DNA from: Pseudomonadota bacterium
GTDB taxonomy: Bacteria > Chloroflexota > UBA6077 > JAJPHF01
Length of the DNA stretch: 64,000 bases
Direction: 5' to 3'
NCBI GenBank assembly: GCA_021325365.1
Contig: JAJPHF010000014.1
Location: 62,001-126,000, forward strand
Below are positions 50,715-60,684 of this stretch, in pieces; within the stretch, counting starts at the first letter, position 1; every line of letters begins with the position of its first letter. A model generated the notes under the pieces. It searched no databases, was not told where the DNA came from, and saw only the letters and a program-made list of their open reading frames with translations. Both the position numbers and the translations under genes were made by a program.

Positions 50715-51938
50715 TTGAAGAGCGAATTCATGACAGCAATCAGCATGCTCAGCAGCGAAAAGAACATGCCGAAAGAGGTCGTGATTGAAGCCATCGAGGC
50801 GGCGCTCGTGTCGGCCTACCGCCGTAATTTCCCGACCGCGCCGCAGAGCGTGGACGCCGTCATCGACCCGGAGACGGGGGCACCGCAGGTATTCCTGGTG
50901 CGCAAGGTCGTCGCGGAGCTGGGCGAGGACCCGGACGAGATCACGCTGGACGACGCGCGCGCGATCGACCCCAGCGCTCAGGTCGGCGGGGTGCTGCGCA
51001 CCGACGTGACGCCGCCGCAGTTCGGGCGGATCGCCGCCCAAACGGCGAAGCAGGTGGTGCTGCAGAAGCTGCGCGAGGCGGAGCGGCGGCGGGTGTTCGA
51101 CCAGTTTACCGAGCGGCAGGGCGAGATCGTCCACGGGCTAGTGCAGCGCATCGAGCAGGGGACGGCGATCATCGAGCTGGACAAGACCGAGGCGATCATG
51201 CCGCGCACCGAGCAGATCCCCACCGAGCGGTACTACCCTGGGCAGCGGCTGCGGGTCGTGATCGTCGACGTACGCGACAGCCACAAGGGGCCGCAAGTGC
51301 TGGTGTCGCGCGCCCACCGGCTGATGCTGCGACGGTTGTTCGAGCAGGAAGTGCCGGAGATCTTCAGCGGTACGGTGGAGATCAAGGCGATTGCCCGCGA
51401 GGCGGGCGCCCGGGCCAAGGTCGCCGTAGCGGCTCGCCAGGAGGGCATTGATCCCGTCGGCTCGTGTGTCGGCATGCGGGGCGTGCGCATCCAGAACGTG
51501 GTCAACGAGTTGAGCGGCGAGAAAATCGACGTGGTGCAGTGGGACCCTGACCCGGCGGTATTCGTGGCCAACGCACTCAGCCCGGCGCAAGTTGTCAGCG
51601 TGACGATCAACGAGGACGAGAACACGGCGCGCGTGATCGTGCCCGAGCGACAGCTCTCGCTCGCAATCGGCAAGGAGGGCCAGAACGCCCGGCTGGCCGC
51701 GAAGCTGACCGGCTGGCGCATCGACATCCGTAGTGATGCCGCCAGCGTCGTTCCTGCAGCGGCTGACGGCGCGGAGCCGGCCCAGCAGGCCGCGCCGCCC
51801 GCGTCGGTCGCCGCGCAGCACGGGGGCACGACGGCCTCTGCTACTACGGGCGAGGCGCCTGCCGCTGGTGGGGACGAGGTGCGAGTCGGAGCCGGCGCGC
51901 CAGGGGCGAGTGGGGACAGCGCGGGGGCGACGGGATGA
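50715..51938 (+). CDS. nusA: transcription termination/antitermination factor NusA
   Basis: RNA polymerase-bound pausing and termination factor; 407 aa from TTG 50715, with GGGAGG 7 nt upstream. The N-terminal domain ([24 protein letters not shown]) is followed by S1 ([22 protein letters not shown]), KH1 ([24 protein letters not shown]) and KH2 ([28 protein letters not shown]). A Pro/Ala-rich tail of about 60 residues replaces the acidic repeats. rimP, which precedes nusA in most bacteria, is missing here; a terminator, promoter and second terminator take its place. Confidence 0.95.
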   Translation: MKSEFMTAISMLSSEKNMPKEVVIEAIEAALVSAYRRNFPTAPQSVDAVIDPETGAPQVFLVRKVVAELGEDPDEITLDDARAIDPSAQVGGVLRTDVTPPQFGRIAAQTAKQVVLQKLREAERRRVFDQFTERQGEIVHGLVQRIEQGTAIIELDKTEAIMPRTEQIPTERYYPGQRLRVVIVDVRDSHKGPQVLVSRAHRLMLRRLFEQEVPEIFSGTVEIKAIAREAGARAKVAVAARQEGIDPVGSCVGMRGVRIQNVVNELSGEKIDVVQWDPDPAVFVANALSPAQVVSVTINEDENTARVIVPERQLSLAIGKEGQNARLAAKLTGWRIDIRSDAASVVPAAADGAEPAQQAAPPASVAAQHGGTTASATTGEAPAAGGDEVRVGAGAPGASGDSAGATG

Positions 51939-52240
51939 CGGCACGCCCTCGCCACGTGCCGATGCGTACGTGCGTGGGCTGTCGGCAGGAGCAGCCGAAG
52001 CGCGAGCTGGTTCGCGTCGTGCGGACGCCCGAGGGGGCCGTCGTGGTGGACACGACGGGCAAGGCGAACGGCCGCGGCGCGTATTTGTGCCGACGGCCGG
52101 AGTGCTGGACGGCCGCGCTGCGGCGTAACCTCCTCGCGGGCGCGCTGCGCGGCCCGCTCACGGCGGACGATCTGGCAGCTCTGCGCGAATACGGTGCGGC
52201 GCTCAGCCCCTCCGCGGCGCCGCACGGACCGCGGTCCTAG
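51935..52240 (+). CDS. rnpM: RNase P modulator RnpM (YlxR family)
   Basis: A 101-aa YlxR/DUF448 protein, known to bind the RNase P RNA in Bacillus. Motif [21 protein letters not shown] (10-30) and [12 protein letters not shown] with a four-Cys arrangement. ATG 51935 overlaps the nusA stop as ATGA. Confidence 0.92.
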   Translation: MTARPRHVPMRTCVGCRQEQPKRELVRVVRTPEGAVVVDTTGKANGRGAYLCRRPECWTAALRRNLLAGALRGPLTADDLAALREYGAALSPSAAPHGPRS

Positions 52241-52341
52241 GCGGGCGCCGCCGCGCACGCCGGCTCCGTCGAGGCTGGTGTCGCGTGCCCCGGGCTGGCG
52301 GCTGCACCGCCCTCCGCGTGGGGGCACGGCTCGCCGCGTCG

Positions 52342-52347
52342 TAGAAT
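52342..52347 (+). promoter_or_regulatory. weak -10 candidate TAGAAT before infB
   Basis: TAGAAT in the 196-bp rnpM-infB gap, about 90 nt before infB. It forms part of a CGTAG-AATG-CTACG hairpin. No -35. Confidence 0.3.
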
Positions 52348-52436
52348 GCTACGTATCGTTAGTCACACTTAGAGAGCTGCCACGGCCGCCGGCCGACGAA
52401 CCGACACCAGCGGCAGCCCAACATAGGGGGTGCCAG

Positions 52437-54314
52437 ATGGCGCGACCATTCAATCGTGGACCACAACGCCGGCCCGGCGGCCGCCCCGGCGCCGCGCGGC
52501 GGGGCGGGAACCGCCGCGCGCCCATGCGCGGCGGCTTTGGCGGCGCACCTAGCGCCGTTCTGGAACGGGCGCCGGTCGAGCTGCCGGCGCGGATGACGGT
52601 CCAGGAGCTGTCCGACCGTCTGAACGTCAGTCCGACGCAAGTGATCAGCGCGCTGGTAGCGCAGAACATCCTTTTGACCGTCAATCAGAGCGTGGACTAT
52701 GAGACCGCCGCCAAGGTGGCGAGCGAGCTGGGCTTCGAGGTGTTCGAGGCGGCCCCGGAAGCGCGCGAGAAAGCCGCGACCGCGGGGGCACCGGAGGAGG
52801 ATACGGGCCTGCTCGTGCCGCGGCCGCCGGTGGTGACGGTCATGGGCCACGTCGACCATGGCAAGACCAGCCTTCTCGACGCGATCCGGAACACGAACGT
52901 GACCAGCGGCGAGGCGGGCGGCATAACGCAGCACATCGGCGCGTATCAGGTCGAGATCCACGACAAGCGCATCACGTTTCTGGATACCCCGGGCCACGAG
53001 GCGTTCACGGCGATGCGGGCACGTGGCGCCGAGGCGACCGACATCGTCATCCTGGTCGTGGCCGCCGACGATGGGGTGATGCCCCAGACACGCGAGGCCA
53101 TCGCTCACTGCCAGGCGGCGAAAGTGCCGGTGGTGGTGGCAATCAACAAGATCGACCGCCCGAACGCCCAGCCGGACCGCGTGATCCAGCAGCTGGCTGA
53201 AGCCGGGCTGGTGGTCGAGAGCTACGGCGGCGACGTGCCGTCGGTCCCCGTGTCGGCGCGCACGCGCGAGGGCATCGAGGACCTGCTGGACGTGGTGCTG
53301 CTCGTGGCCGACATCCAGGAGCTGAAGGCGAACCCCGATCGGCCGGCGGCCGGCGTGGTGATCGAGGCCAAGCTCGACCGGGCGCGGGGCGCGGTAGCCA
53401 CCGTGCTGGTCCAGAACGGCACGCTGGCGGTGGGCGACACGGTAGTCGCGGGCGGCGCCTGGGGTAAAGTCAAGGCGCTCTTCAACGACCGCGGCAAGCG
53501 CATTCGCAAGGCCGGCCCCTCCGTTCCCGCCGAGATCCTGGGGCTGAACGGCGTGGCGGAGGCGGGCGACCGGATGATAGCCGTCGCGGACGAGAAGACG
53601 GCACGCCAACTGGCGGACGCCGCGAAGGCGGGCGAGCGCGAGGCGAGCGAGGGGCGACGCGAGCTGTCGCTGCTGGCGCTGTCCAGTCAGGTGCAGGCGG
53701 GCGAGGTCAAAGAGGTTACGCTGGTCGTCAAGACCGACGTGCAAGGCTCGCTGGAGCCGATCCTGAACTCGCTCGCGCGGCTGGAGGACGAGACAGGTAT
53801 CCGGGTGAAGGTGCTGCAGTCGGGAACTGGCAACATCACCGACTCGGACGTCATGCTGGCCGCCGCATCCAAGGGAATCGTCATCGGCTTCAACGTGCGC
53901 GCGGAGCCGACGACCGTGCGCACCGCCGAGTCGCTTGGCGTTGACGTGCGCCTCTACACCGTGATCTATCACCTTGTTGACGACATACGTCGCGCACTGA
54001 CCGGCATGCTCGAGCCGGAGTATCGGGAAACGGTGCGAGGCATGGCCGAGATCCGCATGGCCTTCAAGGCGGGCAAGACCGGCCAGGCGGCCGGCTGCCT
54101 GGTCACGGAGGGCACAATCACTCGCGGCGGCCTGGTCCGTATCCTGCGTGGACGCGAGGTCATCTTCGACGGCCGGCTCGCATCGCTGCGCCGGGTGAAG
54201 GACGACGTGCGCGAGGTGACCGCGGGGCAGGAGTGCGGCATGACGTTCGACGGGTTTAATGACTTCCAGCCGGGCGACGTCGTCGAGAGCTACGAGCGCG
54301 AATTGGTGAGCTAG
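52437..54314 (+). CDS. infB: translation initiation factor IF-2
   Basis: GTPase delivering initiator tRNA; 625 aa from ATG 52437 (AGGGGG about 6 nt upstream). The N-terminus is short and Arg/Gly-rich ([20 protein letters not shown]), unlike the long N-domain of E. coli. An IF2_N helix ([22 protein letters not shown]) follows. G motifs: GHVDHGKT (about 137), [16 protein letters not shown], and NKID. C-terminal domains with [19 protein letters not shown] and a zinc-free C2 end it. The gene is part of nusA-rnpM-infB-rbfA-truB-ribF. Confidence 0.97.
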   Translation: MARPFNRGPQRRPGGRPGAARRGGNRRAPMRGGFGGAPSAVLERAPVELPARMTVQELSDRLNVSPTQVISALVAQNILLTVNQSVDYETAAKVASELGFEVFEAAPEAREKAATAGAPEEDTGLLVPRPPVVTVMGHVDHGKTSLLDAIRNTNVTSGEAGGITQHIGAYQVEIHDKRITFLDTPGHEAFTAMRARGAEATDIVILVVAADDGVMPQTREAIAHCQAAKVPVVVAINKIDRPNAQPDRVIQQLAEAGLVVESYGGDVPSVPVSARTREGIEDLLDVVLLVADIQELKANPDRPAAGVVIEAKLDRARGAVATVLVQNGTLAVGDTVVAGGAWGKVKALFNDRGKRIRKAGPSVPAEILGLNGVAEAGDRMIAVADEKTARQLADAAKAGEREASEGRRELSLLALSSQVQAGEVKEVTLVVKTDVQGSLEPILNSLARLEDETGIRVKVLQSGTGNITDSDVMLAAASKGIVIGFNVRAEPTTVRTAESLGVDVRLYTVIYHLVDDIRRALTGMLEPEYRETVRGMAEIRMAFKAGKTGQAAGCLVTEGTITRGGLVRILRGREVIFDGRLASLRRVKDDVREVTAGQECGMTFDGFNDFQPGDVVESYERELVS

Positions 54315-54343
54315 GCCGCGCGGCGCCAGCCCGGGAGGCCGGT

Positions 54344-54691
54344 GTGACAAGTCGCCGCATTCTGCGTCTGAACGAGGCGATCCGCGAGGAGCTAGCAGAG
54401 CTGCTGCGCCGCGAGATGCGCGATCCGCGGCTCGGCGGCATCATCAGCATTACCGAGGTCGATACCTCGCCGGACCTGGCGTTGGCGCACGTTTACGTGA
54501 GCGTGCTGGGCTCGGACGAGGAGACCTCGGATGCGCTGCGGGCGCTGCGCCGCGCCGCCGGCTACCTGAAGCGCGAGCTGGGCGATCGACTCCGCTTGCG
54601 CCGCGTGCCCAACCTCGACTTTCGGCTCGATCCCTCGTTGGCGCGCGGCGCCCGCGTCATGGAGCTGCTGCGCGAGATCGAGCAGGGTTAG
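54344..54691 (+). CDS. rbfA: ribosome-binding factor A
   Basis: KH-like 30S maturation factor, 115 aa. RILRLNEAIREELAELLRREMRDPRLG and ISITEVDTSPDLALAHVYVSVLG, with KRELGDRLRLRRVPNLDFRLDPS at the C-terminus. GGGAGG before the GTG start. Confidence 0.95.
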   Translation: MTSRRILRLNEAIREELAELLRREMRDPRLGGIISITEVDTSPDLALAHVYVSVLGSDEETSDALRALRRAAGYLKRELGDRLRLRRVPNLDFRLDPSLARGARVMELLREIEQG

Positions 54692-54735
54692 CGGCGGGGC
54701 GGCCCGCGGCGGGGGCGGGGTCAGAGGGCGGTCTG

Positions 54736-55662
54736 ATGCCGCAGGTGGACGGCTTCCTCAACGTCTGCAAGCCGCTCGGCTGGACGAGTCACGACGTGGT
54801 CGGCTTCGTCCGCCGTCGCGTCGGGCAGCAGCGAGTGGGTCACGCGGGCACGCTGGACCCCGCCGCGACTGGTGTCTTGCCGCTGTGTTTAGGCCGCGCC
54901 ACCCGCCTGGCCGATCGCGTGGCCGCGGGCGCCAAACTCTATGCGGCGGACGTGGTGCTCGGTTTCGAGACGGACAGCTGCGACGCCGAGGGCCGCGCGC
55001 TCCTGACCGGCGGCCCCCCCGCGTCAGCCGTCGGCGCTCCATCGCTCGACATGATCCTACAAGCCCTGGCCGAGCTGCAGGGCGAGATCCAGCAAGTGCC
55101 GCCGCACTACTCGGCGGTGAAGGTAGGGGGCGAAGCGGCGTACGCGCGGGCGCGGCGTGGCGAGGCCGTCGCTCTCGCGCCGCGCCCGGTGACTGTTCAC
55201 GGCACGTGCGTGCTAGCGTGGGAGCCGCCGCGGCTGTCGTTGCTCGTGCGCTGTTCGAGGGGTACCTACGTGCGGGCCCTGGCGCGGGACGTGGGCGCCA
55301 GAGTTGGGTGCGGGGCGTATCTCGACGCGCTGGTACGGCTAGCGGTTGGCGGGTTTACGCTTGCTGGGGCGATTGCGCTGGAAGAGCTGGAGGAGCAGGC
55401 GGCCGCCGGTCGCTGGGAGGTGCTGGTCGACCCGCCCGACCGGGCGGCCGTCGACCTGCCCGCGGCTATTCTCGGGGCGGTAGCCGCGGCCCACTTCGCC
55501 CACGGGCGCGCGTGGGATGCGGCGAACCCCGGGGTGCCGCGCGACGCGCGCGCCTACGGCACGGACGGCCGCTTCCTCGGACTGCTGCGAGCGGGAGTGC
55601 CGCCGGCGCGCTGGCAACCCGCGCTGTCCTTTGTATATGATGCGGGCGCCGCGGTTGGTTAG
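54736..55662 (+). CDS. truB: tRNA pseudouridine synthase B
   Basis: Makes pseudouridine 55 in the T-loop of tRNA; 308 aa. Catalytic Asp in HAGTLDPAATGVLPLCLGRATR. FLNVCKPLGWTSHDVV, PPHYSAVKVGGEAAYARARRGE and CSRGTYVRALARDVG are the other conserved motifs. The C-terminal PUA-like part is divergent. Confidence 0.95.
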   Translation: MPQVDGFLNVCKPLGWTSHDVVGFVRRRVGQQRVGHAGTLDPAATGVLPLCLGRATRLADRVAAGAKLYAADVVLGFETDSCDAEGRALLTGGPPASAVGAPSLDMILQALAELQGEIQQVPPHYSAVKVGGEAAYARARRGEAVALAPRPVTVHGTCVLAWEPPRLSLLVRCSRGTYVRALARDVGARVGCGAYLDALVRLAVGGFTLAGAIALEELEEQAAAGRWEVLVDPPDRAAVDLPAAILGAVAAAHFAHGRAWDAANPGVPRDARAYGTDGRFLGLLRAGVPPARWQPALSFVYDAGAAVG

Positions 55663-55735
55663 CGAGTACCGAATCCTGCGTGGTATCCTCCTCAATCTCG
55701 TGACATAAGCCATGATCTGGCGCGGTGAGCACGAC

Positions 55736-56728
55736 ATGACGCGAGAGGCTGCCTCTACCCCGTTGCCGACTGGAGGCCTTGCCAGCGGCGTTCGCACTCA
55801 GGGCTCCGGCCTTGGCACTCCGCGTAGGGGGGTAGTGGCGGCGATAGGGGCCTTCGACGGCGTCCACCGCGGGCATCAGGTGCTGCTCGGCGACATGGTG
55901 GCCCGCGCGGCCGAGCTGGGGGCGCGCGCCGTGTGCGTGACGTTCGACCCTGACCCGGCACAGGTGCTTCACCCCGATGTGCATCCTCGTGCGCTGTGTT
56001 CGACGGCGGAGCGCGAGCGCCTCATTCGCGCCGTGGGCGTGGACGAGGTGTACGTTTGGCCGTTCACGCCGGCGGTGGCCCAGATGTCGCCCGAGGCCTT
56101 CATGGCCGATCTGTGCGCGCGCTACCCGCTTATCGAAGTGTGGGTTGGCGTCGACTTCGGCTTTGGGCGGGACCGGGCGGGCAACGTGCAGACGCTGGTG
56201 GAGCTCGGCCAACGTTACGGCTTCGGCGTACACGCGCGAGCGCCCGTCTACGACGGCGACCGCCCGATTAGCAGCACGCGGATCCGGGACCTGCTAGAGG
56301 CCGGCGAGGTAGCCGAGGCGGCGCGCTTGTTGGGGCGACCGTACCGGCTGGCGGGCGAGGTGCTCGGCGGCGCACAGCGGGGGCGCCAGCTTGGCTTCCC
56401 GACGGCCAATCTCGTCCCACCGGCCGAGCAGGTGCTGCCGGCGCACGGCGTGTATGCAGGCCGGGCCACGGTCGAGGGCACGACGTACGCGAGCGTGGCG
56501 AACGTCGGGACGCGGCCCACGTTTGGCGAGGACCGGCCGTTAATCGAGGTCCACCTGCTCGACTACGCGGGCGACCTCTACGGACGGCACCTGGCCTTCG
56601 ACTTCGTGGAGCGCGTCCGCACCATCCGGCGCTTCGAGTCGATCGAGGCGCTCCGCGCGCAGATCACCGCGGACATCGCCAGTGCGCGGGTTTGCCTCTC
56701 CTCCGCCGACCTGGGGCCCGGCGCATAG
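55736..56728 (+). CDS. ribF: bifunctional riboflavin kinase / FAD synthetase
   Basis: Makes FMN and FAD, cofactors of the flavoenzymes in this window. Length is 330 aa from ATG 55736 (GGTGAG 6 nt upstream; ATG 55712 is an alternative). The FAD synthetase half has AIGAFDGVHRGHQVLL and CVTFDPDP; ISSTRIRDLLEAGEV marks its end. The kinase half starts near 210 with GGAQRGRQLGFPTANL and NVGTRPTFGED. It closes the nusA operon; rpsO, usually next, is absent. A palindromic element separates it from convergent fusA2. Confidence 0.96.
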   Translation: MTREAASTPLPTGGLASGVRTQGSGLGTPRRGVVAAIGAFDGVHRGHQVLLGDMVARAAELGARAVCVTFDPDPAQVLHPDVHPRALCSTAERERLIRAVGVDEVYVWPFTPAVAQMSPEAFMADLCARYPLIEVWVGVDFGFGRDRAGNVQTLVELGQRYGFGVHARAPVYDGDRPISSTRIRDLLEAGEVAEAARLLGRPYRLAGEVLGGAQRGRQLGFPTANLVPPAEQVLPAHGVYAGRATVEGTTYASVANVGTRPTFGEDRPLIEVHLLDYAGDLYGRHLAFDFVERVRTIRRFESIEALRAQITADIASARVCLSSADLGPGA

Positions 56729-56782
56729 GACGACCTCGAAGACGCGTTGCCTGCTCCGCTCGCGCGCAAGCGGCTCTAGTGG

Positions 56783-56844
56783 TCTGTCAACGGTGAATTG
56801 CTATGTGTTGGCAGTTGCCGACACATAGCAATTCACCCGTGACG
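56783..56844 (+). repeat. palindromic element family 2, copy 2
   Basis: 62 bp from TCTGTCA to GTGACG; inner arms GTGAATTGCTATGTG / CACATAGCAATTCAC are perfect. Imperfect pairing extends outwards to CTAG at both sides (56776-56779 and 56850-56853), with CTAGTGG repeated at each flank. Sibling of the copy at 8554-8612. The fusA2 stop (CTA 56850-56852 on plus) lies in the right-hand end. Confidence 0.75.
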
Positions 56845-56849
56845 AGGGA

Positions 56850-58910
56850 CTAGTGGCCGCTGTGCTCCTCGCGTTCCTTCTGCGCTTTCTGCACGATCTG
56901 CTGGGCGATGTGCGGCGGCACCTCGTCATAGTGGTCGAGGCGCTGGACGTAGTAGCCGCGGCCCTGCGTGATCGATCGGAGGTCGGTAGCGTAGTGCAGC
57001 ATCTCGGCCTGCGGCACTAGCGCGGAGATCGTGGTCCGACCGTTTTCCGGGTTCATGCCCAGGACACGGGCACGCTTGCCGTTCAAGTCGCTCATCACGT
57101 CGCCGGTGAACTCGTCGGGCACGGTGATGTCCACGGCCATGACCGGCTCCAACAGAGCGGGACGCGCCTCGTGCGCGGCCTTCTTGAAGCCCAGCGAGGC
57201 GGCGATCTTGAAGGCCATTTCCGACGAGTCGACCGGGTGGGACGAGCCGTCATACAGGGTGACTCGCACGTCCTCGACCGGATAGCCCGCCAGGAAGCCC
57301 TCGTTCAGCGCCTCCCGCACGCCCTTCTCGACCGCGGGAATGAAGTTCTTGGGCACCGCGCCCCCGACGACGCGATCGACGAACTCGAAGCCGGAGCCCC
57401 GCGGTAGCGGCTCGACCTCCAGCCAAACGTCGCCGAACTGGCCGTGGCCGCCGGTCTGCTTCTTGTGCCGCCCCTGCGCCTTCGCCGAGGTCGTCACCGT
57501 CTCGCGGTAGGCCACGCGCGGCTCGCCGATCGTAACGCTCGCGCCGAACTTGCGCTCCATCCGCTCGGCGGCGATGCCGATGTGCGCCTCGCCGAGGCCT
57601 GCGATGATCTGCTCGTGCGTGCTCTCGTCGCGGTAAACGCGCAGGCTCGGGTCCTCGTCCTGAATTCGCTGGAGCGCAGCGCTGAGCTTGTCCGTGTCAG
57701 CCTTCGTCTTGGGCTGCACGGCGGCGGCGTAGGCCGGCGCGGGAAAGTCGATGCCGCGCAAGCGGATCCCCGAGTCCTTCGTCGTCAGCGTGTCGCCGGT
57801 GGCGGTTTCCTGCAACTTGGCGATAGCGCCGATATCACCGTGCGGAATCTCATGCGCCGGCTCCTGCTGCTTGCCGCGCATGGTCATCACCTGGCCAATC
57901 CGCTCGTCGCGCGCGTGCTGGGCGTTCCAGACGTGCGAGTCAGAGGCGAGGCTGCCCTGGTAGACGCGGAAGAAGTTGAGGCGGCCGAGATAGGGGTCGG
58001 AGATCGTCTTGAACACGAGCGCGGCCAGCGGCCCGTTGGGCGTGGTTGGCCGGACCTCGCCGTCCTCCAGAACCATAGCCGTTGAGTCGGCGGACGGCAG
58101 GTAGCGTACCAGCGCGTCCGCGACCGCCGCGATGCCGTAGAGGTGCGTGGCCGAGCCACAGAGGACGGGCACGACCTTGCCGCTCGCCACACCCTGACGG
58201 AGCGCCCTGCGGATCTCGTCCTCGCTGAGGGCTTCACCCTCGAGATACTTCGTGATCAGGTCGTCGTCCACTTCGGCCACGGCCTCGATCAGCATCTCGC
58301 GGTACTTCTCGGCTTCGGCGCGGGCGGCGTCGTCCACCGAGACTGGCTCCTTGGCCTCGCCGTAGGCCTGCATGGTGATCAGGTCGATAGCGCCGCGGAA
58401 GCCGAGCTCGTGCCCGAGCGGGGCCGTGAGCGGCACTACCTTGTTGCCGAACACGCGACGGCAGTCTTGGAGCGCCCGCTCGAAGTCGGCGTTCTCCCGC
58501 TCCATCTTGTTGAAGTAAATCGCGCGCGGGAGGCTCTGCTCGTCCGCGCGCCGCCAGGCGAGCTCCGTGCCGACCTGGACGCCGGACGCCGTATCGATCA
58601 CCACCAGCGCCGCGTCCGCGACGCGCAAGGCGCTAACAACCTCGCCGAAGAAGTCGGCGTACCCGGGCGTGTCGAGCAGGTTGACCTTGTCGTCGTCCCA
58701 CTCGACCGGGATGATGGCCGTCGACACCGACATGTGCCGCTTGATCTCGTCGGGGTCGTAGTCGGACGTGGTCGTGCCCTCTTCCACGCGGCCCAGACGG
58801 GTGATCGCGCCGGACAAAAACAACAGCGCCTCGGCGAGCGACGTCTTCCCGGCTCCACCGTGAGAGATCAGCGCGACGTTGTGAATGTGCTCGGCCGAGT
58901 AGCTCTTCAT
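56850..58910 (-). CDS. elongation factor G-like GTPase (EF-G2 type)
   Basis: Ribosome-associated translation GTPase, 686 aa, of the second EF-G type. G1 reads SHGGAGKTS instead of AHIDAGKTT. Switch I carries KRHMSVSTAI where canonical EF-G has the RGITI segment. G3 DTPGYADF, G4 NKME (canonical NKMD). Domain IV (KKQTGGHGQFGDVWLEVEPL) and domain V are complete. This form usually acts as a paralogue beside a canonical fusA in the rpsL-tufA operon, so it is probably a specialised translocation or recycling factor. It stands alone under its own TATAAT. Confidence 0.9.
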   Translation of the reverse strand: MKSYSAEHIHNVALISHGGAGKTSLAEALLFLSGAITRLGRVEEGTTTSDYDPDEIKRHMSVSTAIIPVEWDDDKVNLLDTPGYADFFGEVVSALRVADAALVVIDTASGVQVGTELAWRRADEQSLPRAIYFNKMERENADFERALQDCRRVFGNKVVPLTAPLGHELGFRGAIDLITMQAYGEAKEPVSVDDAARAEAEKYREMLIEAVAEVDDDLITKYLEGEALSEDEIRRALRQGVASGKVVPVLCGSATHLYGIAAVADALVRYLPSADSTAMVLEDGEVRPTTPNGPLAALVFKTISDPYLGRLNFFRVYQGSLASDSHVWNAQHARDERIGQVMTMRGKQQEPAHEIPHGDIGAIAKLQETATGDTLTTKDSGIRLRGIDFPAPAYAAAVQPKTKADTDKLSAALQRIQDEDPSLRVYRDESTHEQIIAGLGEAHIGIAAERMERKFGASVTIGEPRVAYRETVTTSAKAQGRHKKQTGGHGQFGDVWLEVEPLPRGSGFEFVDRVVGGAVPKNFIPAVEKGVREALNEGFLAGYPVEDVRVTLYDGSSHPVDSSEMAFKIAASLGFKKAAHEARPALLEPVMAVDITVPDEFTGDVMSDLNGKRARVLGMNPENGRTTISALVPQAEMLHYATDLRSITQGRGYYVQRLDHYDEVPPHIAQQIVQKAQKEREEHSGH

Positions 58911-58966
58911 CCTACCGTCCTCCGGAGATGGGAGTCGCGGGGGCTTGCCAAGGGCTGATAAGGCGG

Positions 58967-58972
58967 ATTATA
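58967..58972 (-). promoter_or_regulatory. -10 box TATAAT of fusA2
   Basis: Perfect TATAAT on the minus strand, 56 nt before the EF-G2 ATG in the gap with the rhomboid gene. No -35 consensus. Confidence 0.5.
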
Positions 58973-59046
58973 GCAGAGGGGGAAACGGCGCTCCGTGGGC
59001 TCATTCGCGCGGCGACGCGGGGGGCGGCGGAGCCGAGGAGGCGGCG

Positions 59047-59754
59047 GTGATCCCACTCAGCGACGACCCGAAGCGGCGCTCGTTTCCGCTCGTCACGATC
59101 GCCTTGATCGTCGTCAACGTGCTCGTCTTTCTGTACGAACTCAGCCTGGGCAATCAGAGCGACGCATTCCTCCAGGCGTTCGGCGCAGTGCCTGCCGAGA
59201 TCGTCTCGGGCCGGGACATCCCGCCGACCGCGCCGCTGGGCAACGTCTACCTGACGCTGATCACGTCGATGTTTCTGCACGGCGGCGTCCTCCACATCGC
59301 CTCTAATATGATCTATCTGTGGGTGTTCGGCGACAACGTGGAGGACGCGTTCGGCCACCTGGGCTACCTGCTGTTCTACTTCGTGTGCGGGATCATCGCC
59401 GGCCTGGCGCAGATCGCCATCGATCCCACCTCGACCGTTCCGAGTGTCGGGGCCAGCGGCGCGATCGCCGGGGTGCTCGGCGCCTACATCGTCATGTACG
59501 GCGGCGCGCGCGTACGGACGCTCGTCTTTCTCGGTCCGATCATTCTCCTGCCGCGGATTCCGGCGCTGCTGCTGATCGGGTTCTGGTTCCTGACGCAACT
59601 CGTGTCCGGCATCGGCGCGCTCACGAGTCGGACGCAGCAGACGGGCGGCGTGGCGTTCTGGGCGCACATCGGCGGGTTCGTCGCGGGGCTCCTGCTGGCG
59701 CTGCTGTTTCGGCCGCGCGTGATGCCCCCGATGGCCGACCTGGGACGCTATTGA
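59047..59754 (+). CDS. rhomboid family intramembrane serine protease
   Basis: Six-helix intramembrane protease, 235 aa from GTG 59047 (AGGAGG 5 nt upstream). Catalytic S137 in GASGAIAGVLG and H207 in WAHIGGFVAGL; HIASN (83-87) is the oxyanion-related HxxxN motif. SMFLHGGVLHIASNMIYLWVFG and a following helix are typical. Substrates are unknown. Confidence 0.92.
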   Translation: MIPLSDDPKRRSFPLVTIALIVVNVLVFLYELSLGNQSDAFLQAFGAVPAEIVSGRDIPPTAPLGNVYLTLITSMFLHGGVLHIASNMIYLWVFGDNVEDAFGHLGYLLFYFVCGIIAGLAQIAIDPTSTVPSVGASGAIAGVLGAYIVMYGGARVRTLVFLGPIILLPRIPALLLIGFWFLTQLVSGIGALTSRTQQTGGVAFWAHIGGFVAGLLLALLFRPRVMPPMADLGRY

Positions 59755-59827
59755 CAGCGCGCTCCCGGTCGCCGCGCGGGACGGGCGCCCGCCCTCGCCT
59801 GGTTGCTGGGCGCCGCGGGCGCCGTGA

Positions 59828-59833
59828 TAGAAT
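59828..59833 (+). promoter_or_regulatory. -10 candidate TAGAAT of yebC
   Basis: TAGAAT 36 nt before the GTG of the yebC gene, with TTGCTG 19 bp upstream (spacer longer than optimal). Confidence 0.4.
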
Positions 59834-59868
59834 GACGACAGACTTGTTGCCAGCCGTGAGGTCGAGCA

Positions 59869-60621
59869 GTGTCCGGACATTCGAAATGGTCCCAGATCAA
59901 GCGCCAGAAGGGCGCCGCCGACGTCAAGCGGGGCCAGGTCTTCACCAAACTGGGGCGTGAGATCGCCATCGCCGTACGGGAGGGCGGCCCCGACCCCGAT
60001 GGCAACCCGCGCCTGCGGCAGGTGATCCAGCGCGCGCGCGAAGCCAGCATGCCGACGGATACGATCGACCGGGCCATCAAGCGCGCGACCGGTGGGGGCG
60101 AGGGGGCCGCGCTTGAAGAGATCACCTACGAGGGGTACGGCCCGGGCGGTGCAGCGGTCCTGGTGGAGGCGCTGACCGACAACCGGAATCGCGCCGTGGC
60201 CGAGATCCGCAGCGCGTTCACGCGCGCCGGCGGCAGCCTCGGCGAGAGCGGCTGCGTGGCCTGGTTGTTCGAGCCGCGCGGGGTCATCGCGGTAGCGAAC
60301 GGCGACCGGGATCCGGACGAGCTAGGGCTGGTGGCCATCGACGCGGGGGCGGAGGACGTACGGGTCGAGGACGGCGTGGTCGAGGTGCTGACGCAGCCTG
60401 GCGACCTCGACGCGGTGCGCGCCGCGCTCGAGGCCAACGGCGTGCGGGTGGCCTCGGCGGAGGCGGCGCTGGTCCCCAAGACGACGGTGCCCTTGGACGA
60501 GAAGAATGCCGCCGCGACGCTGCGACTCATGGAAAAACTGGAAGACCTGGACGACGTGCAGCGGGTCTACACGAACCTGGAGCTGTCCGAGGCGGTCCTG
60601 CAGGCGTACCAGGCCGGCTGA
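59869..60621 (+). CDS. yebC: YebC/PmpR family transcription/translation factor
   Basis: DNA- or ribosome-associated factor, 250 aa. MSGHSKWSQIKRQKGAADVKRGQVFTKLGREI is the family signature, followed by NPRLRQVIQRAREASMP, YEGYGPGGAAVLVEALTDNRNR and GAEDVRVEDG. Recent work links the family to relief of stalling at proline stretches. GTG start is obligatory for the signature. Confidence 0.95.
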   Translation: MSGHSKWSQIKRQKGAADVKRGQVFTKLGREIAIAVREGGPDPDGNPRLRQVIQRAREASMPTDTIDRAIKRATGGGEGAALEEITYEGYGPGGAAVLVEALTDNRNRAVAEIRSAFTRAGGSLGESGCVAWLFEPRGVIAVANGDRDPDELGLVAIDAGAEDVRVEDGVVEVLTQPGDLDAVRAALEANGVRVASAEAALVPKTTVPLDEKNAAATLRLMEKLEDLDDVQRVYTNLELSEAVLQAYQAG

Positions 60622-60684
60622 GTGGCGCCCGGGCCTTCTCAAGGGCGGGCAGCGCGCGCGACGGGCTAGAGTAGGGAAAGCAAG

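Noticed and set aside
60622..60684. Small RNA or gene between yebC and the next gene
   Set aside because: Only 63 bp with an ordinary ribosome binding site; nothing else visible.
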